From: Clostridia bacterium
GTDB lineage: Bacteria; Bacillota; Clostridia; TANB77; CAG-508
Reading direction: 5' to 3'
DNA: 15,367 nucleotides
Assembly (NCBI GenBank): GCA_900752095.1
Contig: CAADUD010000068.1
Location: forward strand, 1-15,367
Below are positions 5,594 to 12,627 of this stretch, in pieces. The first letter of the stretch is position 1, and each line of letters opens with the position of its first letter. The notes beneath the pieces were generated by a model. That model was not told where the DNA came from. It searched no databases and worked only from the letters and a program-made list of their open reading frames with translations. Both the position numbers and the translations under genes were made by a program.

Positions 5594-6541
5594 CTAAAGC
5601 AATTCCATTTTTGGAATTAAGTTTTGAAATTGAATATAAAAAATGTCTTTATCTTGCAAATTAACTGCACTTTTTAATTCATTCAATAAAATATAACATT
5701 GATTTTTTATGACCTGATTTTGTTCTTGCCCTGGGATTACAGTATTTAATAAATTAGCAAAATCTTTTTCTGCTTGTGTTAGTTGTTTATTAGCTTCTTG
5801 CCATTTTGCATTTGTTACATTTGTATATGCTTGTATGACATAATTTTGAATTACCATTAATTTTGTTTTTTCACTATTTTGGTCATATTGTTTTTTATAA
5901 TCTAACAATAAATCATATAATTTTGTAACATCATCCATGGCTGCTGTTTTTTGTTTCTTTTTGATATTCTGTGTTGCACTGTTTAAAAAATTGCTAAATG
6001 ATAGAATAGAATTTCCCTCTATATTTAATGCATGTAAATCTATTGCAACAGTATTCCATGTTTGATAAAGATGTTCTATTTGTAATTCTATCTTACTCCA
6101 ATTAGTAGAATATTTTCCATCTTTCGCTAAAATACTATTAGCTGAACTAGGTTGCTCATTTTGATTTTCGGTATTATCTTCAGAATTTCCTTGAGATGAA
6201 TTTGCATTTTTATTAGAAGAATTTTGTGTTTCTTCTGAAGGACTAACAGTTCCCTCTTGTTTTGTGTTAGCACTTTGCTTAGTTTCTGTTTGTTGTTCTT
6301 CTCCTGCTGTTTTATCAGATTTTAGTTGAATTGTATTTTCTTGTATAGAAAGAGAGTTAAAATCTCCTAAAATAGATACTAAGTAATTTTCTAAATAATT
6401 AAGTTCTTCTGTCACTTTAGTTTGTAGTATTGGTTTTTCTTCTTCACTTTTAGCATAAACAATAAAAGAGCCTACTAAACATACTATAATTACAAAAGTA
6501 AGTATTAAAATAATAATATTTTTTTTCACAGTTTTCTTCAC
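5594..6541 (-). CDS. Membrane-anchored or secreted protein with low-complexity linker, function unknown
   Basis: I do not recognise a family for this 315-residue protein. Residues 1-8 are basic, 9-30 strongly hydrophobic, ending VYA-KS, which could be a signal-peptidase site or a lasting anchor. Residues 40-70 look helical. Residues 72-137 are a Ser/Asn/Gln/Glu/Thr-rich linker, almost without hydrophobic residues. Residues 140-315 are predicted helical, with amphipathic stretches around 150-195, 203-260 and 270-310, suggesting a helical bundle or coiled coil outside the cell. The start is GTG (6539-6541) with AAAGGA just upstream; an in-frame TAG five codons before the GTG rules out a longer start. 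C21 lies inside the hydrophobic segment but does not fit a lipobox. Its neighbours, rnpB and a divergent small gene, give no functional hint. A cell-wall or envelope role is only a guess. Confidence 0.8.
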   Translation of the reverse strand: MKKTVKKNIIILILTFVIIVCLVGSFIVYAKSEEEKPILQTKVTEELNYLENYLVSILGDFNSLSIQENTIQLKSDKTAGEEQQTETKQSANTKQEGTVSPSEETQNSSNKNANSSQGNSEDNTENQNEQPSSANSILAKDGKYSTNWSKIELQIEHLYQTWNTVAIDLHALNIEGNSILSFSNFLNSATQNIKKKQKTAAMDDVTKLYDLLLDYKKQYDQNSEKTKLMVIQNYVIQAYTNVTNAKWQEANKQLTQAEKDFANLLNTVIPGQEQNQVIKNQCYILLNELKSAVNLQDKDIFYIQFQNLIPKMELL

Positions 6542-6619
6542 AATTCCTTTCTTCTATACTTTATCTTTATACTACCCAAAAAATTACCTTTTATTCTCAA
6601 GTATAAATATTTTTATTTT

Positions 6620-6666
6620 ATGTATACTAATACAAGAAAAAATCTGTCAATTATTTAAGTATACAT
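6620..6666. repeat. Inverted pair of GTATAC palindromes in the divergent promoter region
   Basis: ATGTATACT (6620-6628) and its exact complement AGTATACAT (6658-6666) lie 38 bp apart, start to start. The first overlaps the -10 box of the exported protein gene; the second lies just upstream of its -35 box. Confidence 0.5.
6621..6650 (-). promoter_or_regulatory. Promoter for the exported low-complexity protein gene
   Basis: On the minus strand a perfect TTGACA (6645-6650) and TATACA (6621-6626) are 18 bases apart, predicting a leader of about 70 bases. Confidence 0.55.
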
Positions 6667-6783
6667 GATAATTGTTATATATTAAATTAAATATATATTC
6701 TATTGCTACTTTTTTATGGAAACCCTATTTAGTATAAAAAAGAAAGAAGAACTGTGATTAATACAATTCTATAGGTAAAAAAT

Positions 6784-7068
6784 ATGAATGCTATTGTTAA
6801 ATTATATAGTGATAAAAATGGAGAAATTTTTAGATTCTTGAAGCATTTTCAAAAAAAATCTTTTGCAAAAATAGAGAATCATTTATTATGGCAAAAAGAA
6901 TATGAAAATCCCATTGAAATTGCAGATATTATTGGTGCTTATATAGAAAACGAAGAACAATTTAAAATAAATATGTTGATTAGTTTAGATAAAGACTTAT
7001 TTATTAATATCACGCCTAATAACGCAGATGAAGTTATTCGCTATTTATATGAACGTTATCCTTATTAA
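6784..7068 (+). CDS. Unrecognised 94-residue protein
   Basis: No family is recognised. The protein starts MNAIVKLYSDKNGEIFRFLKHF and ends DEVIRYLYERYPY. It mixes charged and aromatic residues in a pattern that looks like a small alpha/beta fold (LFINITPNNADEVIRYLYERY could be a strand followed by a helix). It has no cysteine, signal peptide or membrane segment, so it is probably soluble and cytoplasmic. It stands alone, divergent from the exported protein gene and convergent with dtd, and a perfect hairpin terminator lies 99 bases downstream. The ribosome binding site is poor (AGGT, 9 bases before the ATG). Only weak promoters are visible, such as TTTTTA (6711-6716) with TATAAA (6733-6738). 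Codon use and composition fit the neighbours. Confidence 0.72.
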   Translation: MNAIVKLYSDKNGEIFRFLKHFQKKSFAKIENHLLWQKEYENPIEIADIIGAYIENEEQFKINMLISLDKDLFINITPNNADEVIRYLYERYPY

Positions 7069-7166
7069 AATATCGTTTCTAAATCCTTTAGAAAACAACC
7101 TATTTTGAATACACTATTTATGAAGCTATTCTAAAATTAGATTAAATTTTTTATAAAGTATATAAA

Positions 7167-7188
7167 AACTGTCTTTTAAAAGACAGTT
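7167..7188. terminator. Bidirectional terminator between the 94-residue gene and dtd
   Basis: AACTGTCTTTT (7167-7177) is followed directly by its exact complement AAAAGACAGTT (7178-7188), a perfect 22-bp palindrome. T-rich tracts follow on both strands. Confidence 0.8.
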
Positions 7189-7198
7189 CTATACTTTT

Positions 7199-7648
7199 TT
7201 ATAACTCATTCTTTTCTAATATAATAGTTACTGGTCCATCATTTTGTAATGTTACTTGCATTTCTGCTCCAAATTTACCTGTATCTACTTTTTTAATATT
7301 TTGTTCTTTACATTGTTCTACAAAATATTCATATAAAGTATTTGCCATGTTTGGTTCTGCTGCCCCTATAAAACTTGGTCTATTCCCATGATTGCAGTCT
7401 GCATATAAAGTAAATTGGGAAACAATTAAAAGCTCTCCATCTATATCTTGAATAGATAAATTCATTTTTTGGTTTTCATCTTTAAATACTCTTAGTTTCA
7501 CTAATTTTCGTACTAAAAAATCCGCAATTTCTTTCGTATCTGTTGGAGCCACTCCTAATAAAACCATAAAACCTTTTGCAATTTCTCCTACTACATTTCC
7601 TTCCACTACTACTTTTGCATTTTTTACTCTTTGTACTACTAATTTCAT
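7199..7648 (-). CDS. dtd: D-aminoacyl-tRNA deacylase
   Basis: Dtd removes D-amino acids (and glycine mischarged on tRNA-Ala) from tRNA, a cytoplasmic proofreading step. The 149-residue product has the family length and both active-site motifs: SQFTLYAD with catalytic Thr80 (residues 77-84) and NDGPVT (136-141), plus GNRPSF (88-93). I start at the ATG at 7648 (MKLVVQRV), the family's usual N-terminus; GAGGAT sits 4 bases before it. The frame can be extended to a GTG at 7660, but that would put the ribosome binding site inside the gene. The gene lies 24 bases downstream of the zinc-ribbon protein gene and is probably co-transcribed with it. Confidence 0.96.
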   Translation of the reverse strand: MKLVVQRVKNAKVVVEGNVVGEIAKGFMVLLGVAPTDTKEIADFLVRKLVKLRVFKDENQKMNLSIQDIDGELLIVSQFTLYADCNHGNRPSFIGAAEPNMANTLYEYFVEQCKEQNIKKVDTGKFGAEMQVTLQNDGPVTIILEKNEL

Positions 7649-7672
7649 ATTCATCCTCACATAATTTACATT

Positions 7673-8167
7673 TTAGTTTTCCGTACTATCCTTTTCGTTA
7701 TTTGTATTAATTTGGTTAGAAGAATTTGTAAGCAAACTATCTTCAACATCTGTTGTTTCTAATTTTGGTTTTACTGACATTTTTAAGGTTTCTTCTGTTT
7801 CTTGTTGTTCAAAACCACAATTAGGACAATAGCGAAACTCTAAATCAATTTCACTATGACAATTTTTACATTGTTTTAAATCTTTTAAATTTAAAAGTTG
7901 CATACGAAAATCTTCTATTTCATTAGCAAGTACGTCTATCATAGAACACTCATTATTAAAATCATCTTGCATATCTATATCTTCTTTTAATAAATATTTT
8001 TCATATACTTTTTTTCCTATTTTCTCATATAAATCATTAATTTGCGATTTATTGTCAGCCATATTTGCTTTTAGCTTAATTTCACGTGTGATTCTATTAG
8101 TTGCTTCTGCTGCATTACGATAAGTCTTCATAGCTGTTTTGCTTAATTTATTCATTACATTTCCCAT
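7673..8167 (-). CDS. Zinc-ribbon protein with N-terminal helical region, function unknown
   Basis: The 164-residue product has a helical, charged N-terminal part (residues 5-95, likely coiled coil), a rubredoxin-like zinc ribbon with C100-x2-C103 and C114-x2-C117 (CKNCHSEIDLEFRYCPNCGF), and a disordered Ser/Thr/Asn/Glu-rich tail. There is no membrane segment. Such coiled-coil plus zinc-ribbon proteins are common in Firmicutes but mostly uncharacterised. The start ATG has GAGGG 7 bases upstream. dtd follows 24 bases downstream, so the two probably form an operon, which hints at but does not prove a link to translation. I found no clear promoter in the 222 bases before it. An 8-bp inverted repeat lies just upstream of the ribosome binding site. 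Confidence 0.85.
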   Translation of the reverse strand: MGNVMNKLSKTAMKTYRNAAEATNRITREIKLKANMADNKSQINDLYEKIGKKVYEKYLLKEDIDMQDDFNNECSMIDVLANEIEDFRMQLLNLKDLKQCKNCHSEIDLEFRYCPNCGFEQQETEETLKMSVKPKLETTDVEDSLLTNSSNQINTNNEKDSTEN

Positions 8168-8184
8168 AACTTTTCCCTCATAAT

Positions 8185-8215
8185 ATATGCTTTTATTTAA
8201 ATTTTATAAGCATAT
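8185..8215. repeat. Inverted repeat in the leader of the zinc-ribbon gene
   Basis: ATATGCTT (8185-8192) and AAGCATAT (8208-8215) are exact complements around 15 AT-only bases. They lie 5 to 10 bases upstream of the GAGGG ribosome binding site. It could be an operator or a leader hairpin. The rest of 8168-8389 shows only A/T tracts. Confidence 0.35.
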
Positions 8216-8322
8216 TCTTTCTTAACATATTTTTATTCATGTACTTTATTAATTTTTTAAATGCTTTTACAAATTTTAATTTAAATACATGAAATCCTTT
8301 TTATTATTATGAAGAAAAAAAT

Positions 8323-8354
8323 AAAAAATATACAAAAATCTATTTATATTTTTT
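8323..8354 (-). terminator. Possible weak terminator after gpsA
   Basis: AAAAAATATA (8323-8332) pairs with TATATTTTTT (8345-8354) around 12 bases, followed on the minus strand by a T-run. The stem is AT-only, so termination would be inefficient. Confidence 0.35.
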
Positions 8355-8389
8355 AATTCTTGACATCTTTCATTTTCTTATTTTTCAAT

Positions 8390-9376
8390 TTATTCACACT
8401 TTTTTTCACGAGTCATTAATTTTGTAACTGCTTCCATTGGCTTTAAGTTGTGGTATAAAACATCGTATACGGTATTTACAATTGGCATTTCGATATTATA
8501 CCTTTTTGCAAGCTCATAAGCTACTTCAATATTATCTATACTTTCAATAGTCATGCCAACTTCTTTTTTAGTTTCTTCTATGCTAAGACCTCTTCCAATA
8601 CATCTACCTGCTTTCCTATTTCTGCTATGTTCGCTAAGGCAAGTAACAATTAAATCTCCTAAACCGGATAACCCAAAAAAAGTATTATGCTCTCCTCCCA
8701 TTGCTACACCTAGTCTAGAAATTTCTGTTAATCCTCTAGTAATTAAAGCAGCAAAGGTATTATCTCCTAAATTTAGTTCTGCAATAATTCCTGCACAAAA
8801 GGCAATAATATTTTTTAGTGCTCCTCCAAGTTCCACTCCTTCTACATCTGTAGAAGTATATACTCTTAAATTTTCATTCATAAGAGCGTCTTGTATTTGA
8901 TATTGCAATTCTTCCTCTTTAGAAGCAATTACAATTGCTGTAGGTATATCAATACAAACTTCTTCTGCATGGCTTGGCCCAGAAAGAACTCCTATTTTTA
9001 CATTTGAAATCTCTTCTTCTGCCACTTTACTCAAAGTAGATAAGGTTTCTTGTTCAAAACCTTTAGAACAAATAATAACAGGTTGAGTTGTAATGTAGTT
9101 TTTATATTGTTTTAAAGTACTTCTAAAAAATTTAGAGGGTGTAACATGTAAAATAAGATCTGTTTTTTCTACTGCTTCTTGAATATTCGTAGTACATACT
9201 ATATTACCTGGCATAGTTGCCATTGGTAAAAATTTGCATTTTCTTTCATAATTAATAATATCTGCTTCTTCTTGTAAAAAAGACCAAATCTTTATTTCAT
9301 GTCCCATTTTGGCAGCATGAATTGCTAAAGCGCACCCCCAACTGCCACTGCCAATAATTGCAATTTTTCTTTTCAT
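8390..9376 (-). CDS. gpsA: Glycerol-3-phosphate dehydrogenase [NAD(P)+]
   Basis: GpsA reduces dihydroxyacetone phosphate to sn-glycerol-3-phosphate, the backbone of phospholipids, in the cytoplasm. The 328-residue product has full family length. It shows the Rossmann motif GSGSWGCALA (9-18), SKGFE (103-107), SGPSHAEEV (131-139), catalytic Lys187 in GGALKNIIAFCAGI, GLSGLGDL (234-241) and SRNRKAGRCIGRG (250-262). AAGGAG lies 6 bases before the ATG. It is last in the unit dCMP deaminase-der-plsY-gpsA, 58 bases after plsY. It supplies the acyl acceptor that PlsY uses, so the pairing makes biochemical sense. That gap holds a small GC-rich inverted repeat. Confidence 0.97.
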   Translation of the reverse strand: MKRKIAIIGSGSWGCALAIHAAKMGHEIKIWSFLQEEADIINYERKCKFLPMATMPGNIVCTTNIQEAVEKTDLILHVTPSKFFRSTLKQYKNYITTQPVIICSKGFEQETLSTLSKVAEEEISNVKIGVLSGPSHAEEVCIDIPTAIVIASKEEELQYQIQDALMNENLRVYTSTDVEGVELGGALKNIIAFCAGIIAELNLGDNTFAALITRGLTEISRLGVAMGGEHNTFFGLSGLGDLIVTCLSEHSRNRKAGRCIGRGLSIEETKKEVGMTIESIDNIEVAYELAKRYNIEMPIVNTVYDVLYHNLKPMEAVTKLMTREKKCE

Positions 9377-9399
9377 CCTTTTCTCCTTTCAGCCATTTT

Positions 9400-9425
9400 G
9401 GACGTTCCTTAACTTTTTTCCGTCC
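9400..9425. repeat. Short GC-rich inverted repeat (REP-like) between plsY and gpsA
   Basis: GGACG (9400-9404) and CGTCC (9421-9425, within CCGTCCC) flank 16 bases. On the minus strand it reads GGGACGG...GGAACGTCC. Its G/C content stands out from the AT-rich surroundings. Confidence 0.4.
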
Positions 9426-9434
9426 CTAACTTAA

Positions 9435-10076
9435 CTATTTTTTAAAGCTAATGGTATTTTCTGTTCCAGATAATAGTCTTTTTAGGTTTTCTCTATGATT
9501 GAAGATAACTAATAGTGCTACAATAACACTATAAATAAAATAACTCCAATTATCCCATCCACTAGTAGACACTATATAGTTCTGATCAATGAATAAAACA
9601 AGCACTGGGAACAAAATAGCTGCTGCAATAGAGCCAACAGAAACCATTCTAGTTAATGCAATTAGGATGAGCGCAAATACTAAGCAAATTAATCCTATTT
9701 GCCAGTTTGTCATAAGTAAAACTCCTAGCGCGGTAGCTACACCTTTTCCTCCTCTAAAGCGGAAAAATACTGGAAAGGTATGTCCTAATATAACAAATAC
9801 ACCAGCTAATTGTATTAATAAAGCATTATCTAAACCTGAAAAAATCTTTCCTGTTAAAAAACCTACTAAAATTGCAATAACTCCTTTTAAGATATCGCAA
9901 ATTAAAGTAATAATAGCTGCTTTTTTTCCAACCGTTCTTAATACATTGGTGCTTCCTGCATTTCCACTCCCTTTTTCTCTTACATCAAATCCTGCCATTT
10001 TTTTACTAATAATAACCGAAAAACTAATACTGCCTAATAAATAAGCAACAATTGCAACAATAATATATGCTGCCAT
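9435..10076 (-). CDS. plsY: Glycerol-3-phosphate acyltransferase (acyl-phosphate dependent)
   Basis: PlsY transfers the acyl group of acyl-phosphate to glycerol-3-phosphate, making lysophosphatidic acid at the cytoplasmic membrane. The 213-residue product is an integral membrane protein with about five to seven hydrophobic segments. It carries the three PlsY motifs: GSGNAGSTNVLR (36-47), GHTFPVFFRFRGGKGVAT (98-115) and NHRENLKRL near 193-201. I start at ATG 10076 (MAAYIIVAIV); AGGAG lies 10 bases upstream. A GTG at 10085 in frame overlaps that site and is less likely. It follows der by 21 bases and precedes gpsA, which makes its substrate. Confidence 0.97.
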   Translation of the reverse strand: MAAYIIVAIVAYLLGSISFSVIISKKMAGFDVREKGSGNAGSTNVLRTVGKKAAIITLICDILKGVIAILVGFLTGKIFSGLDNALLIQLAGVFVILGHTFPVFFRFRGGKGVATALGVLLMTNWQIGLICLVFALILIALTRMVSVGSIAAAILFPVLVLFIDQNYIVSTSGWDNWSYFIYSVIVALLVIFNHRENLKRLLSGTENTISFKK

Positions 10077-10097
10077 AAAAATCACTCTCCTTTTATA

Positions 10098-11426
10098 TTA
10101 ATTTTCTTTTTCGCCTCTTTCTCTTACAATCATTCTAACTGGTGTACCAGTTAATCCAAATTCTTTTCTAATCTGATTTAATAAATACCTTTCATACGAA
10201 AAATGAAATAAATCTTTATCATTTACAAATACTACAAATGTAGGTGGTTTTGTACTAGCTTGTGTCATATAAAAGATTTTTAACCTTTTTCCTTTATCTG
10301 TTGGTGGCTGTACAATTGTTACTGCTTCACTTAATACTTCATTTAAAACAGAGGTGGAAACTCTTAAAGCATTTTGGCTGGCTACCATATTAATTATTTC
10401 AAATAGTTTGTTTACTCTTTGTCCTGTTTTAGCTGAAATAAAAATGATTGGTGCATGACTTAAATAAGATAATTTGTCATAGACTTCTTTTTTATAATTT
10501 TCAATTGTATTATTATCCTTTTCTATTTCGTCCCATTTATTTACTACAATAATAATACCTTTACCTGCCTCATGAGCCTCCCCTGCTATTTTAGCGTCTT
10601 GCGCAGATACCCCTTCTTTAGCATCCAATAATAAAATACATACATCTGCCCTTTCAATAGCTAATAGACTTCTCATAACACTATATTTTTCTAAATTATC
10701 ATTTACTTTACTTTTTCTACGAATTCCGGCTGTATCTATTAATACATATTTTCCAAATTCATTTTCAAATTCAGAGTCGATAGCATCTCTAGTAGTTCCA
10801 GCAATATCACTTACAATCATTCTATCTTCTCCCAGAATTTTATTTACCAAAGATGATTTTCCTACATTTGGCTTTCCTATAATTGCTACCTTGATAATAT
10901 CTTTTTCCTCTTCCTTTTCTACTTGTTTTGGAAGTTTTTCGTAAATTGCATCTAAAACATCACCGATTCCTTTTGCATTAACAGCGGAAACAGCAAATGG
11001 TTCTCCTAGACCTAAATTATAAAATTCATATAATTCATCTGGTATTTTTCCAAAAGTATCTGACTTGTTGCAAACTAAAACAATTGGTTTTTTAGATTTT
11101 TTTAACATTAATGCAATATCTTTATCCGCTGCAGTAACCCCTTGCTTAATGTTGGTTAAAAAAATAATAACATCTGCAATTTCTATTGCCATATCTGCTT
11201 GTCTACGCATTTGAGATAAAATAATATCATCTGAGTCTGGTTCAATTCCTCCTGTATCTATTAAAGTAAAATCTCTTCCTCTCCAATTTGCTTCTGCATA
11301 AACTCTATCTCTTGTAACACCTGGAGTATCTTCTACTATAGAAATTCTTTTTCCAACAATATAATTAAAAAAAGTAGATTTGCCAACATTTGGTCTTCCT
11401 ATAATTGCTACAATTGGCTTTGCCAT
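10098..11426 (-). CDS. der: Ribosome-assembly GTPase Der (EngA)
   Basis: Der is an essential GTPase of 50S ribosomal subunit assembly with two G domains in tandem. Both are intact. Domain 1 has GRPNVGKS (10-17), DTPGVTRD (33-40), DTGG (57-60) and NKSD (120-123). Domain 2 has GKPNVGKS (184-191), TTRD (211-214), DTAG (231-234) and NKWD (296-299). A KH-like C-terminal domain (about 350-436) ends in FGLTGTPVRMIVRERG. The 442-residue length is typical. AAGGTG lies 6 bases before the ATG. It lies 49 bases after the deaminase gene and 21 before plsY; the der-plsY-gpsA order is known from other Firmicutes. Confidence 0.98.
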   Translation of the reverse strand: MAKPIVAIIGRPNVGKSTFFNYIVGKRISIVEDTPGVTRDRVYAEANWRGRDFTLIDTGGIEPDSDDIILSQMRRQADMAIEIADVIIFLTNIKQGVTAADKDIALMLKKSKKPIVLVCNKSDTFGKIPDELYEFYNLGLGEPFAVSAVNAKGIGDVLDAIYEKLPKQVEKEEEKDIIKVAIIGKPNVGKSSLVNKILGEDRMIVSDIAGTTRDAIDSEFENEFGKYVLIDTAGIRRKSKVNDNLEKYSVMRSLLAIERADVCILLLDAKEGVSAQDAKIAGEAHEAGKGIIIVVNKWDEIEKDNNTIENYKKEVYDKLSYLSHAPIIFISAKTGQRVNKLFEIINMVASQNALRVSTSVLNEVLSEAVTIVQPPTDKGKRLKIFYMTQASTKPPTFVVFVNDKDLFHFSYERYLLNQIRKEFGLTGTPVRMIVRERGEKEN

Positions 11427-11475
11427 TTTTTCACCTTCTCTTTAATTTTAAATTAAATTTATAATTTTATTTTTT

Positions 11476-11973
11476 TTAATAAGTTAACTTTCCATTTAAC
11501 ATTTCATCATTTTTAATCCAATCTTCTACCAAAATTTCTGTATATTCTTGATCACTTTTTCCTCTTACTACTACTTTTTCAATTCCACAGTTAATAATCA
11601 TTTTTCTGCACATCTGACAAGAATTGGCACCAGGGTCATATTCTCCTGTTTCTGGTCTAAAAAGAACCAAATACAAAGTAGCACCTATCATTTCTCTTCT
11701 GCTTACACTTATTATTGCATTCTGTTCTGCATGAACTGACCTACAAGCATCGTATCCTCCGTGCCTAATATCTGGAAAGTATTTCTTTTTTGTACAATAT
11801 CCTAAATCTATACAATTTGTTCTTCCTCTAGGAGCTCCATTATATCCTGTTGCAATAATTTCATCATGATTTACAATTACACACCCTGCTTTTTTTCTTA
11901 AACATGTACTTCTTTCTGCCACTGTTTTGGCAATATTTAAATAATAATTTATTTTATCTATCCTTTTTTCCAT
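11476..11973 (-). CDS. Deoxycytidylate (dCMP) deaminase, ComEB type
   Basis: This enzyme deaminates dCMP to dUMP, feeding thymidylate synthesis. The 165-residue product has the zinc-dependent deaminase site: H81-A-E83 in RSVHAEQNAI, with C119 and C122 in GANSCQMCRKMIINCGI. The usual Pro before the first Cys is Ser here, a form I have seen in clostridial homologues. It also has GYNGAPRG (43-50) and a Cys/His-rich insert (C54, C60, H71, C77) seen in dCMP deaminases. AAAGGA lies 9 bases before the ATG. It is first in the unit der-plsY-gpsA and has its own extended -10 promoter. A related cytidine deaminase activity cannot be excluded, but the length and the insert favour dCMP. Confidence 0.92.
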   Translation of the reverse strand: MEKRIDKINYYLNIAKTVAERSTCLRKKAGCVIVNHDEIIATGYNGAPRGRTNCIDLGYCTKKKYFPDIRHGGYDACRSVHAEQNAIISVSRREMIGATLYLVLFRPETGEYDPGANSCQMCRKMIINCGIEKVVVRGKSDQEYTEILVEDWIKNDEMLNGKLTY

Positions 11974-12045
11974 TTTTAATGTCCTTTTGGTCTAATCTTT
12001 ACTATTTCTCATAACTCATAACTTTTATTTAATTTTTACATTTTT

Positions 12046-12074
12046 ATTTTATCATAATAAAAAATATATGTCTA
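12046..12074 (-). promoter_or_regulatory. Promoter for the deaminase-der-plsY-gpsA unit
   Basis: On the minus strand TAGACA (12069-12074) and TAAAAT (12046-12051) are 17 bases apart, with TGA before the -10 (extended -10). It starts right after the upstream terminator. Confidence 0.65.
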
Positions 12075-12087
12075 TATCTTATTATAA

Positions 12088-12114
12088 AAAATGGAGGGGA
12101 TAGCCCTCCATTTT
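12088..12114 (-). terminator. Terminator of the 104-residue unknown gene
   Basis: AAAATGGAGGG pairs with CCCTCCATTTT around a 5-base loop. On the minus strand the stem begins one base after the stop codon and ends in six T. Confidence 0.92.
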
Positions 12115-12115
12115 G

Positions 12116-12430
12116 TTACCTCTTATTCCAAATAGATTCGACATCACTCACATCATAGAAAACTGCACTTTTTACCATCCGAGGAGAATTCAATGTAGCA
12201 ATTCTATTCCCCATTTCGTAATATGCCATCATATAAATTGCTAGAGTTTTGTTGCCTTGTTCATCTTCCATTAATACTAAAAACTCTACTTTATTAGTCT
12301 CACCTTTTACTTTATGAATTTTTAGCTTTCTGGTATAGAACTGGATATCTGACAAACGGTCAATATACCGAAGTACAGTAGGAGTTAAAAACTCCTTTTC
12401 TTCTATGTCGTTAATATCAAATTTCGTCAT
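12116..12430 (-). CDS. Unrecognised 104-residue protein
   Basis: I do not recognise a family. The protein begins MTKFDINDIEEKEFLTPTVLRYIDRL. Residues about 28-75 look like a run of beta strands (IQFYTRKLKIHKV, KVEFLVLMEDEQGNKTLAIYMMAYY), and it ends AVFYDVSDVESIWNKR. It has no signal peptide, membrane segment or cysteine. Expression signals are strong: a near-consensus extended -10 promoter, AAAGGTG before the ATG, and a perfect terminator right after the stop. So it is an independent single-gene unit between rpmF and the dCMP deaminase unit. A palindrome TTACC-CTTT-GGTAA (12472-12485) lies just downstream of the -10 box and may be an operator. Confidence 0.82.
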   Translation of the reverse strand: MTKFDINDIEEKEFLTPTVLRYIDRLSDIQFYTRKLKIHKVKGETNKVEFLVLMEDEQGNKTLAIYMMAYYEMGNRIATLNSPRMVKSAVFYDVSDVESIWNKR

Positions 12431-12492
12431 GTTTTCACCTTTTCTTTCTATATTTTGTGTAACTCTATAATTACCCTTTGGTAACTATTTAT

Positions 12493-12521
12493 ATTATATC
12501 ATATTTTTTGCATTATGTAAA
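12493..12521 (-). promoter_or_regulatory. Promoter for the 104-residue gene, with a palindrome at the start site
   Basis: On the minus strand TTTACA (12516-12521) and a perfect TATAAT (12493-12498) are 17 bases apart, with TGA before the -10. The inverted repeat TTACC-N4-GGTAA (12472-12485) overlaps the early transcribed region. Confidence 0.72.
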
Positions 12522-12561
12522 TTTTTTATTAAATAATTACTTAAATGGTTTACACTATAGC

Positions 12562-12594
12562 AAAAAAGAAGTATTTTTAATATACTTCTTTTTT
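12562..12594 (-). terminator. Terminator of rpmF
   Basis: GAAGTAT (12568-12574) pairs with ATACTTC (12582-12588) around 7 bases, extended by A6/T6. On the minus strand six T follow. It lies 33 bases after the rpmF stop. Confidence 0.85.
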
Positions 12595-12627
12595 TATTAA
12601 TTTTTTATAAAAATTTCTTTTTTGTTT

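Noticed and set aside
5443..5664. 73-codon plus frame across the 5' end of rnpB
   Set aside because: It covers conserved RNase P RNA sequence and the rnpB promoter; the RNA explains it.
7160..7200. Long perfect palindrome as a possible mobile element end or operator
   Set aside because: Its place between two convergent genes, with T-rich tracts on both sides, is fully explained by a bidirectional terminator.
8553..8900. 115-codon open frame antisense to gpsA
   Set aside because: It is the complement of the conserved GpsA C-terminal domain and has no ribosome binding site.
9589..10044. 151-codon open frame antisense to plsY
   Set aside because: It is a shadow of plsY, which has all family motifs on the other strand; no start signals are present.
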